Numbered from the stretch's first letter, positions 44,901 through 51,927 are shown. The stretch: DNA of 64,000 nucleotides from Mycobacterium sp. URHD0025 (GCF_000426065.1 NZ_AUEQ01000015.1:124001-188000), one strand, 5' to 3'. Notes: generated by a model not told the origin, from the letters alone. Program-made: numbers and translations.

Positions 44901-44982
44901 TGCTACCGGCAAGCGTCGTGGCGGACTGCGAAACGCTCAAGACGACGTCAATGCTGTTCGCCCAGTCCCGCGTTTCGTTCAT
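38941..44982 (-). CDS. CHAT protease - STAND NTPase - TPR protein
   Basis: About 2,013 residues. The N-terminal CHAT (caspase-like) domain spans roughly 90-350, with the catalytic dyad H232 in HISGHG and C274 in AACHTG. A STAND/NB-ARC-type NTPase follows at ~395-690: P-loop GIGGSGKT at 425-432, Walker B LIVAWDD at ~514-520, and the diagnostic TTR at 549-551. The remaining ~1,100 residues are mostly TPR-like helical repeats, clear from ~890 to 1,230 and again after ~1,300. The ATG at 44982 has GAGGGG 6 nt upstream; GTG 45003 would add seven residues. STAND proteins act as sensors that oligomerise on ligand binding; here the output would be a caspase-like protease. Single uninterrupted frame. 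Confidence 0.92.
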   Translation of the reverse strand: MNETRDWANSIDVVLSVSQSATTLAGSNVFERAVHRGAGPGLENAVADVRQVRASTSRLGQNSSYSLDPQWLDGARSASLARAGVLAWHAFVQPPVSTVLQNLLEQAATTNRTVRIGIDPGEFAWVPWEGLCDPESMEPLALRTGIAIYRVSHSHRTEVTPGPLRILVAIAAPNGHDGGILDYENELRNVEAAVSGARDADTDIHIVQFATADALRQALSEATVHVLHISGHGSPGSIVLEDDHGGPRVISAAELVNEAFAGVSAPPVVCLAACHTGASESPGGLSFADELIDNGVPAVVATETSVTDTYATAFFSTLYRELARSEVPDLVSAVADARRSTQNRIRTNSRMGDSRLADLDEWSVVTVRTPSPRFELYGRTHTDSQARTGASRGRVVGNFVGRRAEQRMVVEALAAAGAGSIVIQGIGGSGKTALLQGVLAHQLAGRPNAVIRAPSTMNDILGPIGRALISTADLFQGLEAEAQRLLAHEILDDRRPQADRLRALDRAAAGGLPLIVAWDDFDRTQVDADMAQFLADSIPNHARWRFIFTTRRGFTLANDAHKKLRWIHLGSLSRGESLKLMWSLPHLGQLSDVALQHVWDDVGGHPLCLQTVDSALALQDESRQVDGQSGVSDSECDINAALSAASSGVAAQVGIPELIGGLGEFERDLLLRMSVYREPVDPTGLLYQTGDPDPDASSTLAHESLSHLAETLRTHGVDPSEPEPDLSVLNADAVAELAPHLVAFVRSIVPPVIPDERAADAIETLVRLSLLSISPHDMKVSVERLVAAFLRRSDAIAPAAIRDAHKRAAGYWDWRGGILILGIDSWLHSLQQARHHLVLAGDLDEVANVTDSICDRLHDVGDWDAESRLVDQMLQMFDSQPLRQGIWLHRRGNLYFQRGQVDAAETDYRRAAQIHIANGADASLASEYGQLAIIARERGDYDEATRLFNDSLAIDERRGSNSGIARTLGHLGTLASLRGDDDEAQRLLQRSLDLREDDEDHVGIAASCFKLGVFAQQRGDVETARTMFERCFDIRSRLGLVADMSDLLLQMGILECSQGQNTKAKRLFAEARKLAERTGDHSAHAAAILQQAVLALALGDLDEAQRLCDDSIALGIGNRRVGSTGRARLLSAHIASRRGDFELAFETLMDIVNDGEESTLPVEPGTVQHELGQVERARSNDEAAMRWYLKGIGLRLDAGRRVEPEVLESLDELVMDFGQHRFEELTETVLSAEQREKLEDLLSCAEEDRLQRSRSLSERLAAQTGSRLRHRLRSVLDAVEVDQKAGRLAEGIASQREAVSIARSIQMQERGVSALLVAETLRNLATLVWNRDRTTESIALAAEAAHVFGSVPAALFEEDPFEIVQAQSTAMWTLGIILAEIASEFDKALEVTSEAVVMVRAAQNGERPQMDALALALHNQGVRLTECGMLDEALDANYECLRLTEELARIHQSRYDERLASSLVNLANSLLLKDDPRSALEAATRARAIRASALSDVQSEEHLRDFARALQVLGRAHWAASEYAEARDSLQQAIDIFRMVAETNPAVTLEMNAATHEFTEVSAQREFLPSGGIDRRRFDPSLLTIDAIVGGCPDGLRHLLKVIDAAKAAVKREDYDQALQLCDDVDSELAALERTSDENLPNLELDVRRIDLLHEFAEHLDRIGDPNGSMGFRERSLKLLRLHSEHVDQLKSSHANLAHLLAAAKQGLADFESAIALAEEAVAVRQKLVDRPEPHHRFQHLPALVAHMFLAGELLFRNGNLGAAASVLRNAVEISRECLYDHWNLDDWEPITQMHVRGVQWLSITHVALGDFWPSVTTANDAVRVARELSARDGDRATLLLPQALVLQSHHALNVARHKDARRAAEEAIGYLEAADSVAAENDRDALLGDAYLALAQSRLGDDVDDALNAMFRAAGLYLSLATRTGRFDALVAVVEIRVRISDQLVLNESPPTHVRSNAEALTELLERHGPALHGLVSHRVRDFLAKVATCDDSYWSDDLKRRAEQLLGDILP

Positions 44983-45179
44983 GTCAAGCCCCTCGAACTG
45001 CACCGTGGGAGCACGTCAGCAACAGCGTTGGGACGGACGCGAGCGCACCAATCATCCCCGGTGCGACCGGTGTTCACCGCATCGAGTGGGTCTTTTACCT
45101 CCATCACTGTTCCTTGCTACGAAGGTGGCAATACGATGCCTCAAGTATTAGTCGATCCCTACGACACGGCAGGAAGGTC

Positions 45180-45347
45180 ATGGCAAAACCTACTAAAGAG
45201 GGAGCGGTCGGCGACATTCACTTCGACGGCGCCAGTACCTGGATCTGTCTTGGGGGGTCCGATTGGGTAGCGAGTCTACCGAGCGAGACCGACGCGCTTA
45301 TCCGACAACGAAACATGCAGGATTCTGACGGGAATGATCGTTTGTGA
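45180..45347 (+). CDS. Small 55-residue island protein upstream of the membrane protein
   Basis: Starts at ATG 45180 with AGGAAGG just upstream and overlaps by 4 nt (GTGA) the next gene, so translation is coupled. The sequence is soluble and acidic toward the C-terminus (DSDGNDRL), with one Cys and a central STWICLGGSDW. No known family. It diverges from the CHAT gene across 197 bp, and its size suggests a regulator, inhibitor or protease substrate for the system. Confidence 0.6.
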   Translation: MAKPTKEGAVGDIHFDGASTWICLGGSDWVASLPSETDALIRQRNMQDSDGNDRL

Positions 45348-46324
45348 CGAAATCGTCTGGAGCAGACTCCGACGGCAAGCCGTTAGATCAGGCAGGGTCG
45401 ACAATCGCTAGCCCGGGCGCGGGTCTAAGCCGATGGAGCCTGGGCGCGGCGGGAACCAGGACTACAGCTAAGTGGCTGATCGGCAGCCTCGCCGCAGCTG
45501 GAGCGTTGATATTTGGTGCGGGTCCCATTGTGAACCGGCCCGAATTGTCGTGGTCAGACAATCGCTATCAGCTACTCCTCGCGCTGATGTTCGGTGCGGT
45601 CGGATTGATCTCCCTCATTCTGCTGATCGGTCAGATCGCGCATGTCCTCACTCCAGTGAAACTGAGCCTGGAGAACATTCCCGAGGACATGATCCGTGAC
45701 CTCAACGCCGCCGCAGATGTGCGTCTGCCGTCCGGGTCAAGGACGTACTCTGAATTCCTAGGCAACTACCGCAAGTACAGAACGATCGCCGCTACGACTT
45801 CCGATGCGTTAGCGCGAATAGACTCCAAATCTCATCACGCCGACCTACGGCGTGATCAGCTTAAAACTCTGTCTGAGCAAGCGCAGCGCAACGCGCAGAT
45901 TTACAACCGCGCGGCAGACAGCTACCTCAACCAAGCCGAATTCTACAGTGTCTCTGGACTATTCAAGCAAAGTCGCATTCTGTCACTCGTGCTCGCGATC
46001 GGGGCGGCCGTTGGGGCGCTGACATTCCAACTCGCGCTCGCCAGCCGCCCTACAGACACGCCCAAACCGCCCGCACTGTCCTACATTCTGGCGCCCCAGG
46101 GGCCGAACGCGCTGTGGGATTCGCTGGGCCTCCAACACTGCACGCTCGGCGCAAGGGTCCCGGTTCTTGTATCGGCCGGTGATGGGTCGGACGATCAGCC
46201 CTATGCGGTTACCGTCCTCAAAGTGAACGATCAGTGCACGCCCACGTCCTTCCAACTGCGCGGGGACGCGCTAACTCTGGTTAGGATTCCGCCGACGACA
46301 GTCACGGTTGAGTATCGGCCATGA
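45344..46324 (+). CDS. Three-TM island membrane protein, candidate effector or sensor
   Basis: 326 residues. A Gly/Ser-rich cytoplasmic N-terminus (1-43) precedes TM1 ~44-60 and TM2 ~76-99. A 110-residue, partly coiled helical region (~105-205, rich in Arg, Gln and Ala) leads to TM3 ~211-232, then an extracytoplasmic C-terminal domain of ~95 residues with two cysteines. No family recognised. Start GTG 45344, coupled to the 55-residue gene by a 4-nt overlap. Divergent placement from the CHAT protease suggests a membrane target, such as a pore or scaffold activated by cleavage. That role is inference. Confidence 0.75.
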   Translation: MTKSSGADSDGKPLDQAGSTIASPGAGLSRWSLGAAGTRTTAKWLIGSLAAAGALIFGAGPIVNRPELSWSDNRYQLLLALMFGAVGLISLILLIGQIAHVLTPVKLSLENIPEDMIRDLNAAADVRLPSGSRTYSEFLGNYRKYRTIAATTSDALARIDSKSHHADLRRDQLKTLSEQAQRNAQIYNRAADSYLNQAEFYSVSGLFKQSRILSLVLAIGAAVGALTFQLALASRPTDTPKPPALSYILAPQGPNALWDSLGLQHCTLGARVPVLVSAGDGSDDQPYAVTVLKVNDQCTPTSFQLRGDALTLVRIPPTTVTVEYRP

Positions 46325-46410
46325 GATTAGAGGAAAAGCGAGTCGTCGTGGTCCCACGGGAGCTGTCACGTGACTTCGTGCACGACGTCTTCGAACATGG
46401 AGGTTTCTGA
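46321..46410 (+). CDS. Possible 29-residue micro-ORF coupled to the membrane protein gene
   Basis: ATG 46321 overlaps the membrane protein stop (ATGA) and the frame runs 29 residues (MRLEEKRVVVVPRELSRDFV then HDVFEHGGF). It is charged and has island-like codons. Coupling by exact 4-nt overlap is the only support; it could be the surviving 5' end of a longer truncated gene. Confidence 0.35.
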   Translation: MRLEEKRVVVVPRELSRDFVHDVFEHGGF

Positions 46411-46895
46411 ACCGTTTACGTGAGAGCGCCCAAAATTGGCATGGGTCAACCTTTGCGCAGAAGGCAGTCGTTGCCATCACGCGCGATGGCGTCACACAAC
46501 AGCAAGGACTGTCTGGCACGTTCCGGTCTTCCACTGCGACGTTCCGACATCGTCGTGGGCACGTTGGAGGCGCATACGGGGATCTTCTCCGAGGTCACCG
46601 TTAGGCATTTCAGCACTCATGAGGCTCCGATGACTGCCACCGGCAGTCGGTGCGAGAGGTCTGATCTACGCTCGAGCGGTGGGCTTGGCAAAATCATGGG
46701 CCGAGGTAGAGAATTCGAGCGGATACCGGGAAGGTTGCCAAGTAGCTTTGACGAGCGAATCGACGAACTCCAGTGGCGACATCTCGCGGCGATCGTAAGA
46801 ATGATCCACGAGCAGTGAACCGCGACAAGTGCAGCTGGTAGCACCAAATGAGTGTCGAATCCGGAGTACTTCCGCCCGATTGACACCAGGCCCCC
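46411..46895. other. Gap without confident gene, right edge of the island
   Basis: 485 bp with mixed composition. Several short frames are open on both strands; a minus-strand stretch of ~40 codons (SPLEFVDSLVKATW) is the most protein-like but has no start or family. It probably holds degraded island DNA and the junction near 46872-46881. Confidence 0.5.
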
Positions 46896-47969
46896 TCACC
46901 ACATCAGGCCGCGGATCAGCTCCGTCGGCGGGATGTCCTCGGCGGCAACCAATCCCGAAGGCGCACGGCATACCCAGTCGATCGCGTTGACCACCCGGGC
47001 GGCGGTGGAGACGCATCCGGCGTCGGTCACGTCGAGGACCGGATGGGACAGACTGGTGCTCATCTCGATGCGCGGTTCACCCTCGATGATCACCTTGTGC
47101 ACACCGGACTGCCCCTCGGGCGGGTACTCCCAATCCGGCGCCGCCGCGGGCGTGAGCCGGGTGGTGTGCTCGACGGTGATCACTGGGACGCCGCCGCGCA
47201 GTCCTTCAGCGGCGAAACGCGTTCCGGCCAACTGCCCGGGCTCGACGGTCAGCATCGTGCAGTCGATGCGCTCGGTGGCATACCACGGCTCGAATCGCTG
47301 GCCGACCTCGTCGAGTTCGACCCCCAGGCGATCGGCGAGGTTGCGGACCAGGCCTCCGAACATCGACGTGATCACCCCGGGCTGGAATGCCATCGGCAGT
47401 TCGTCATCCGGCGTGGTGCCGAAACCCATGGCGGTGCCGGTGTATTCGTAGTCATCGTAATTTCCGTAGTCGAAGATCTCCTTGACCGTCACCGACTCCG
47501 CCCGGGTGACCAGACTCAGCGCGGCATACACCGCGGTATCCCCCGAGTAGCCGGGGTCGATGCCGTTGACGTACAGCGTGGAATTCCCGGCTGCGCACGC
47601 CTCCTCAAGTGGCACCCGCAACCAATCGTCGGCTTGGCGCGGTGTCACCAGCCACACCATCGAGGTTCCGACCACGTCGATACCGGCCGCGAGGAACCGC
47701 GACATCTGTTCGATGGCCTCCATCGGGCGGGTCTCGCCCAATGCCGTGTACACCACGCAATCGGGGTCGAGCGCGATGAGCGCGTCGATGTCGTCGGTCG
47801 CGAGGACACCTGTCGGCGCACTGAACCCGCACAGCTCGGCGGCGTCGCGCCCGATCTTGTCGGGGCCCGATGCATGGACACCGACCAACTTCAAATCGGG
47901 CCTGCCGATGATCGCTGCCAGCGAATGCCTACCGACATTGCCCGTCGAGAATTGAACCACTCTGCGCAC
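46896..47969 (-). CDS. Dihydrodipicolinate reductase-fold NAD(P)-dependent protein (paralog 1)
   Basis: 357-residue oxidoreductase with N-terminal Rossmann motif VVQFSTGNVGRHSL and LVGVHASGPDKIGRDAAELCG, as in DapB-fold proteins related to 2,4-diaminopentanoate dehydrogenase. YVNGIDPGYSGD marks the catalytic/dimer domain. Too long and divergent for true DapB. Start GTG 47969 (GGAGCGCGC upstream); an upstream extension is rejected. Two further paralogs lie at 55256 and 56298, so the reaction is probably repeated or duplicated within this pathway. Follows an SDR gene by 17 nt on the same strand. Confidence 0.85.
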   Translation of the reverse strand: MRRVVQFSTGNVGRHSLAAIIGRPDLKLVGVHASGPDKIGRDAAELCGFSAPTGVLATDDIDALIALDPDCVVYTALGETRPMEAIEQMSRFLAAGIDVVGTSMVWLVTPRQADDWLRVPLEEACAAGNSTLYVNGIDPGYSGDTAVYAALSLVTRAESVTVKEIFDYGNYDDYEYTGTAMGFGTTPDDELPMAFQPGVITSMFGGLVRNLADRLGVELDEVGQRFEPWYATERIDCTMLTVEPGQLAGTRFAAEGLRGGVPVITVEHTTRLTPAAAPDWEYPPEGQSGVHKVIIEGEPRIEMSTSLSHPVLDVTDAGCVSTAARVVNAIDWVCRAPSGLVAAEDIPPTELIRGLMW

Positions 47970-47986
47970 GCGCGCTCCGTTCTTGC

Positions 47987-48775
47987 TCAGTAGTCGGGAA
48001 TCGGCAGTGGCGAGTTGTTCGAGTCGATGCCGCCGTCGACGTGGAAGATGGCGTTGGTCGCGTAGCAGTCCCGGGTGGACAGGTAGACGCACAACCTCCC
48101 GAGATCCTCCACATCGCCGAGGCGATGCAACGGCGTCGCCTCTTTCATCTTCTCCAACGACCCGGGTAACAAGTCAAGGCTTCCTTGTAGACCCTCGGTC
48201 GCAAAAGACCCCAGGGCGATCGCGTTCACCCGGATCTTGGGCGCCAGCTCCTGCGCCATGGCCCGCGTCAGCGCTTCCAGCCCGCCCTTGGCGACGCAGT
48301 ACGCCGTCAACGCACGAATGCCGAAACGCGCTGAGCCCGAGGATATGTTGACGATCGATCCGCGGCCGGCGTCGATCATGTGCGGTGCCACGAGCTGACT
48401 CATGATGAACGCCGACGTGACGCACCAATCGAACGTGTGCCTGAAGTCCTCGTCGGTGATGTCGAGGAACCGTGCGTAGGTCGAACCACCGACGTTGTTG
48501 ATCAGGATGTCGACGCGACCGAACCGCTCCATCGCTGTGCCGACCACGCGTTCACCGTCAGACCGGTTCGTCGCGTCGGCGACCACCGCCACGCCCTTAC
48601 CTCCCGCCTCTTCGATACCGGTGATGGTCCCGACGATGTCGGATTCCGTTCTGGCCGTGCCGACGACGGTGGCACCGGCCTCGGCCAACACTCGCGCAAT
48701 CCCCTGCCCGACACCTTTTCCGGCGCCGGTCACGATCGCGACCTGGCCGTCCAGGCTGAACTGCTCCAGTGCCAT
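47987..48775 (-). CDS. SDR family oxidoreductase
   Basis: 262-residue short-chain dehydrogenase similar to 7alpha-hydroxysteroid dehydrogenase-type enzymes. TGAGKGVGQGIAR binds the nucleotide; NNVGG, catalytic SSGSARFG...YCVAKGG and HVDGGIDSN follow. Start ATG 48775. Forms a two-gene minus unit with the downstream DapB-fold gene and diverges from the large membrane/P450 operon. The divergent gap carries a promoter and a TetR-type palindrome. Confidence 0.88.
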   Translation of the reverse strand: MALEQFSLDGQVAIVTGAGKGVGQGIARVLAEAGATVVGTARTESDIVGTITGIEEAGGKGVAVVADATNRSDGERVVGTAMERFGRVDILINNVGGSTYARFLDITDEDFRHTFDWCVTSAFIMSQLVAPHMIDAGRGSIVNISSGSARFGIRALTAYCVAKGGLEALTRAMAQELAPKIRVNAIALGSFATEGLQGSLDLLPGSLEKMKEATPLHRLGDVEDLGRLCVYLSTRDCYATNAIFHVDGGIDSNNSPLPIPDY

Positions 48776-48821
48776 GGTGTCCCTCCCCGTTGCGGCTGCT
48801 GCCATGCGTGTGCGCAGCCGA

Positions 48822-48851
48822 TTGACTACCCCAGTTCGTTGACTATAGTCA
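48822..48851 (+). promoter_or_regulatory. Sigma-A-type promoter with operator palindrome over the -10, leaderless start
   Basis: TTGACT (48822-48827), 16-nt spacer, TATAGT (48844-48849). The -10 is embedded in the perfect palindrome TGACTATAGTCA (48840-48851). The ATG of the first six-TM gene starts 9 nt after the -10, so the transcript should be leaderless; no ribosome site is present. Confidence 0.75.
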
Positions 48852-48857
48852 GCGTGC

Positions 48858-49589
48858 ATGAACTTGCCAACGTTCAATTTGAACCGTGGCGACAGCCGGG
48901 ACACGACGTCACGCCCGTCAACGAGCGGGCTGGACGAACACATGGCAGCCTCGCAGCGGGCGCAACGGCAGGCCGACAAATGGCTCATCTCCGGCAGCCT
49001 GCTCATCGGCACCGCGGCGCTCGGCATCTTCGGTCTGCCGCTCTTCCTGCGCGGGGTCTGGCTGCTACGCAAGGCGCAGCGCGACGGGCTGTCCGTCCGC
49101 CCGATGCTGGTCACGCTGATCGGTTATCTGGTCATCATCGACGCCGCGATCAACACCGTCGGGTGGGCGCTGGACCTGGCCGCCAACCACACCATCTTGG
49201 CCCGAATTCTGTTGAACAGCTGGGGTGCAATGTTCGATGCGGGCTACTTCTGGCACTACAACGAGCTCTGGCTCGGCGGGGCCGCCGGCCCCGGCGAGAA
49301 GGCCATGGAAGTCGGCATGATCCTCACCGTCTTCACCATGCGGATCGCCGCGGGCATCGGATTCCTCCAGATGAAGCGATGGGGCCACCAGTGGATGATC
49401 ATCACCTGCTGGATGGGGATCGTCATCTGGTGTCTGTACGTGTTCAACATGACGATGTTCGCCGATGTCCGGTTCGCCGGCGTCGTGCTGCCGGTCGTCG
49501 GCTGGTGGCTCTACGACATCTTCTACATCACCCCGTTCCTCGCGATCCCGTACCTGCATTCGGTCAACCGCGAGATCTTCTCCGACTAG
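48858..49589 (+). CDS. Six-TM membrane protein, paralog A, unknown family
   Basis: 243 residues. A hydrophilic N-terminus (1-40) precedes about six TM helices (~43-68, 83-105, 114-134, 150-171, 178-200, 205-233). Striking conserved polar motifs inside or beside the membrane are WHYNELW (H133, E136) and WGHQW (H177), plus Trp/Tyr-rich helices, the kind of residues that ligate metal or haem. It is ~60-70% identical by eye to paralog B at 52862. No known family recognised. First gene of a ~12-kb operon with a VWA/AAA+ chaperone pair, suggesting a membrane metalloenzyme subunit; inference. Confidence 0.8.
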   Translation: MNLPTFNLNRGDSRDTTSRPSTSGLDEHMAASQRAQRQADKWLISGSLLIGTAALGIFGLPLFLRGVWLLRKAQRDGLSVRPMLVTLIGYLVIIDAAINTVGWALDLAANHTILARILLNSWGAMFDAGYFWHYNELWLGGAAGPGEKAMEVGMILTVFTMRIAAGIGFLQMKRWGHQWMIITCWMGIVIWCLYVFNMTMFADVRFAGVVLPVVGWWLYDIFYITPFLAIPYLHSVNREIFSD

Positions 49590-49611
49590 TCAATGACTTC
49601 ACTCATTGACT
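49588..49611. promoter_or_regulatory. TetR-type operator palindrome upstream of tetR
   Basis: AGTCAATGA-N6-TCATTGACT, perfect 9-bp arms, starting at the stop codon of paralog A and ending 32 nt before the TetR gene. It shares the TTGACT/AGTCAA core with the palindrome at the operon promoter (48840-48851), supporting one regulator acting at both. Confidence 0.72.
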
Positions 49612-49643
49612 GCAATCAGTAATTGCACTAGAAAGAGCGGACC

Positions 49644-50246
49644 ATGACGCCACAGGTCAAGCAGTCGGCGAGAGAGCTGCGCCGACTGCAGACGCGGGAG
49701 CGGATACTCGGTGCGGCCATAGCCGAGTTCCGCGCCTCGGGCATGGCCGGAGCCGACGTCGGCGCCATCGTCAGCGCCGCGGGCGTGGCGCACGGAACCT
49801 TCTTCTTCCACTTCCCCAGCAAGGAGCACGTCCTGCTGGAGCTGGAGAGTCGCGAAGAAACACGCATGGCAACCGAATTCGCCCACTTCCTCGAAGCCGC
49901 CCATGACCTCGCGACGGCGCTCACCGAACTCGTCCACCTGGTGGGTCGCCTGGAACAGCGCTTCGGCCCGATACTGTTCAAAGAGCTTCTCGCGCTGCAT
50001 TTCTCACCGTCGCGTCCCACCAAAGACGAATGGACCGATCATCCGGTGATCGTGCTGCTCGTCGGCGAGATCGAGCGCGCCCGCGGCGACGGCGAGGTGC
50101 ATCCCGAGGTCGACGCCTTCTACAGCGCCGCATTCTTCCTACTGGGTATCTACGGCGTGCTGAGCACCACCACCAACAGCGAACACCGCGACGCCATGCT
50201 GGCCAACCTGGTCATCACCGCGCGGCGAGGACTGGAGATCCGATGA
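49644..50246 (+). CDS. TetR family transcriptional regulator
   Basis: 200-residue repressor. The N-terminal HTH domain (~15-62) has TRERILGAAIAEFRASG and GVAHGTFFFHFPSKEHVL; the C-terminal ligand domain is helical. Start ATG 49644. It lies between paralog A and the rest of the operon, with palindromes at its own upstream gap and at the operon promoter. Likely represses the whole operon (and perhaps the divergent SDR unit) until a pathway ligand binds. Confidence 0.9.
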   Translation: MTPQVKQSARELRRLQTRERILGAAIAEFRASGMAGADVGAIVSAAGVAHGTFFFHFPSKEHVLLELESREETRMATEFAHFLEAAHDLATALTELVHLVGRLEQRFGPILFKELLALHFSPSRPTKDEWTDHPVIVLLVGEIERARGDGEVHPEVDAFYSAAFFLLGIYGVLSTTTNSEHRDAMLANLVITARRGLEIR

Positions 50247-50273
50247 ACCATCCCTTCTGTGAGGAGAACTGAC

Positions 50274-50381
50274 GTGGCCGGCTGGATTTGGGAGATACTC
50301 CGCTATGTGGCCGCCTGGGGCGGTACGGGCCTGATCATCTGGTTCTGGTACTGGATGTTCTCCAATATCGGCACCTTCTGA
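50274..50381 (+). CDS. 35-residue single-TM micropeptide
   Basis: GTG 50274, preceded by GAGGAGAAC, encodes 35 residues dominated by one aromatic-rich TM helix (WGGTGLIIWFWYWMFSN). Too short for routine gene callers. It sits 4 nt before the VWA gene in a tightly packed operon. Size and content are like small accessory subunits of respiratory complexes. It is probably a structural subunit of the membrane complex formed by the six-TM proteins; inference. Confidence 0.65.
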   Translation: MAGWIWEILRYVAAWGGTGLIIWFWYWMFSNIGTF

Positions 50382-50385
50382 CGGC

Positions 50386-51927
50386 ATGACGCAGCAGATG
50401 CCGGAACTCAGCGAAGCCCACGCCATGGCGACCGAGCGCAGTTGCGCCGTCACCGCCGTGGCGTTGAGCAACCAGCGCCGTAGCGGGGCGCGCCTCGTCA
50501 GCGGGCAGAATCGCGGTTTCGGCCTGAGTTCCCTGCTCGACGTCGTGCACGTGCCCTATCCGCCACGACGCGACTGGTCCCGGCGAACGCTGACATGCGG
50601 TGTGGCACTGCAATGCTCGCCGTCCAAGGAACGCATCGTCGACTACCGGCTCAACGAGTTGTCGACCCGTGAGCTGGCCGCACTCACGCTCGTCGAGTCC
50701 GGCGTCGCGCTGGGCTGGGTCGCCGCGAACTGGCCCGGACTGCTGGCAGATCTCCGCGCGGCACTGCCGCACCTGGAACCCGCCAGTGCCGACATGGACG
50801 CCAAGGAGATGCTGAACCGGGCCATCGCCCTGGCGCGCACCTCACAGCAGTTCCCCATCGATCCACTGCTCGGCAGTCTGCCGCGGGCCTACACGCTGCC
50901 ACAGGGCCTGTCCGACAAGCTGCGCCGCACGTTCGGTCGGCTGCCGTGGACCACGAACCAGAAGCGTTCACCGGCCCCGCACTCCGTCCCCGCGGGCGGC
51001 GACGGTGGGGTCCGCAATTCCAACCTTCCCCCGCCGAGCCGGCCGCAGGACAACGACCTCGACATCACCCCCGACCACCGGCCGGGCATCCCCTATCCGG
51101 AGTGGAACGCGTGGACGCAGAGCTTCATGCCGAACCACGTCGCGGTTCTCGAACAACCGCGTACCGGCCGTGACCGGCAGCCCGGCGCGGTCGCCGTCGA
51201 TGTCCGGAAGTGGTTCGAGGAGAACACCCATCGGGCGATGAAGAACCGGCTGGAAGACGGGTCCGACCTCGACGTCGACCAGTACGTCAACCACTACATC
51301 GACGTGACGACGGGTGAGGCGGTCGAACCACGCCTGTTCCGTGAACTGCTGCCGGCCAGCCGCGACGTCACCACCGCGCTGCTGCTGGACGGCAGCTCCT
51401 CGCTCGGGGTGCACGGCGGCAAGATCTTCAAACTCGAGCTGGCCTGCGCCGACGCGCTGTCGCGCGCGATGACGTCGGCCCGGGAACGGCACGGCATCTT
51501 CACATTCACCGGGAACACCCGCCATCGCGTGGAAGTCAGCTGCCTCAAGGACTTCGCGGAGCGGCGTTTCGTCCCGCCCGGCAGCCTGGGCCTGTCCACC
51601 GGCGGCTACACCAGACTCGGTGCGCCACTGCGGCACATGACCAGCCGCCTGCTCGCACAGCCGTCGGAGCGCAGGTTGCTGATCGTCATCGGTGACGGGC
51701 TGATCTCCGACGAAGGCTACGAAGGCCGTTATGCCTGGGCCGATGCCGCCCACGCTGTCGAAGAAGCCAACGACGCCGGCGTCTCCATGTACTACGTCGG
51801 AGTCGGGCCCACCCGCGTGGACCCCCTGCCGGAAGTGTTCGGACCCAAACGGTCCCAACGCATCCGCCGCATCGAAGAACTTCCCCGCGTCCTCGCTCAC
51901 GTCCACAGGGAGCTGGTCACCTCATGA
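50386..51927 (+). CDS. VWA-domain protein, NorD/CoxE/CbbO-like
   Basis: 513 residues. A long helical N-terminal part (~1-320, with a proline-rich linker ~195-235) precedes a C-terminal von Willebrand A domain. The MIDAS motif is DGSSS (D335, S337, S339), with a Thr in GGYTRLGAP and an Asp in IVIGDGLISD. With MoxR/NorQ/CbbQ-type AAA+ partners such proteins remodel metalloenzymes (NO reductase, CO dehydrogenase, Rubisco), inserting metal or removing inhibitors. Start ATG 50386; the 4-nt overlap with the ATPase gene supports a complex. No P450 or oxidase target is defined by sequence. Confidence 0.88.
   Translation: MTQQMPELSEAHAMATERSCAVTAVALSNQRRSGARLVSGQNRGFGLSSLLDVVHVPYPPRRDWSRRTLTCGVALQCSPSKERIVDYRLNELSTRELAALTLVESGVALGWVAANWPGLLADLRAALPHLEPASADMDAKEMLNRAIALARTSQQFPIDPLLGSLPRAYTLPQGLSDKLRRTFGRLPWTTNQKRSPAPHSVPAGGDGGVRNSNLPPPSRPQDNDLDITPDHRPGIPYPEWNAWTQSFMPNHVAVLEQPRTGRDRQPGAVAVDVRKWFEENTHRAMKNRLEDGSDLDVDQYVNHYIDVTTGEAVEPRLFRELLPASRDVTTALLLDGSSSLGVHGGKIFKLELACADALSRAMTSARERHGIFTFTGNTRHRVEVSCLKDFAERRFVPPGSLGLSTGGYTRLGAPLRHMTSRLLAQPSERRLLIVIGDGLISDEGYEGRYAWADAAHAVEEANDAGVSMYYVGVGPTRVDPLPEVFGPKRSQRIRRIEELPRVLAHVHRELVTS

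Larger units (their letters stand above)
37963..46881. other. Putative genomic island carrying the CHAT-STAND system
   Basis: About 8.9 kb whose codon usage is visibly less GC3-biased than on either side (frequent TTA, CTA, AGA and AT-rich third positions), entered directly after a truncated SDR gene. A 10-bp direct repeat CCGCCCGATT occurs near both edges (37982-37991 and 46872-46881) and may be a target duplication or att core. No integrase or transposase is present. GC was judged by eye, not computed. Confidence 0.7.

Noticed and set aside
46420..46818. 132-codon plus-strand frame at the right edge of the island
   Set aside because: Arg/Ser-rich translation without motif; no ribosome site; probably degraded DNA.
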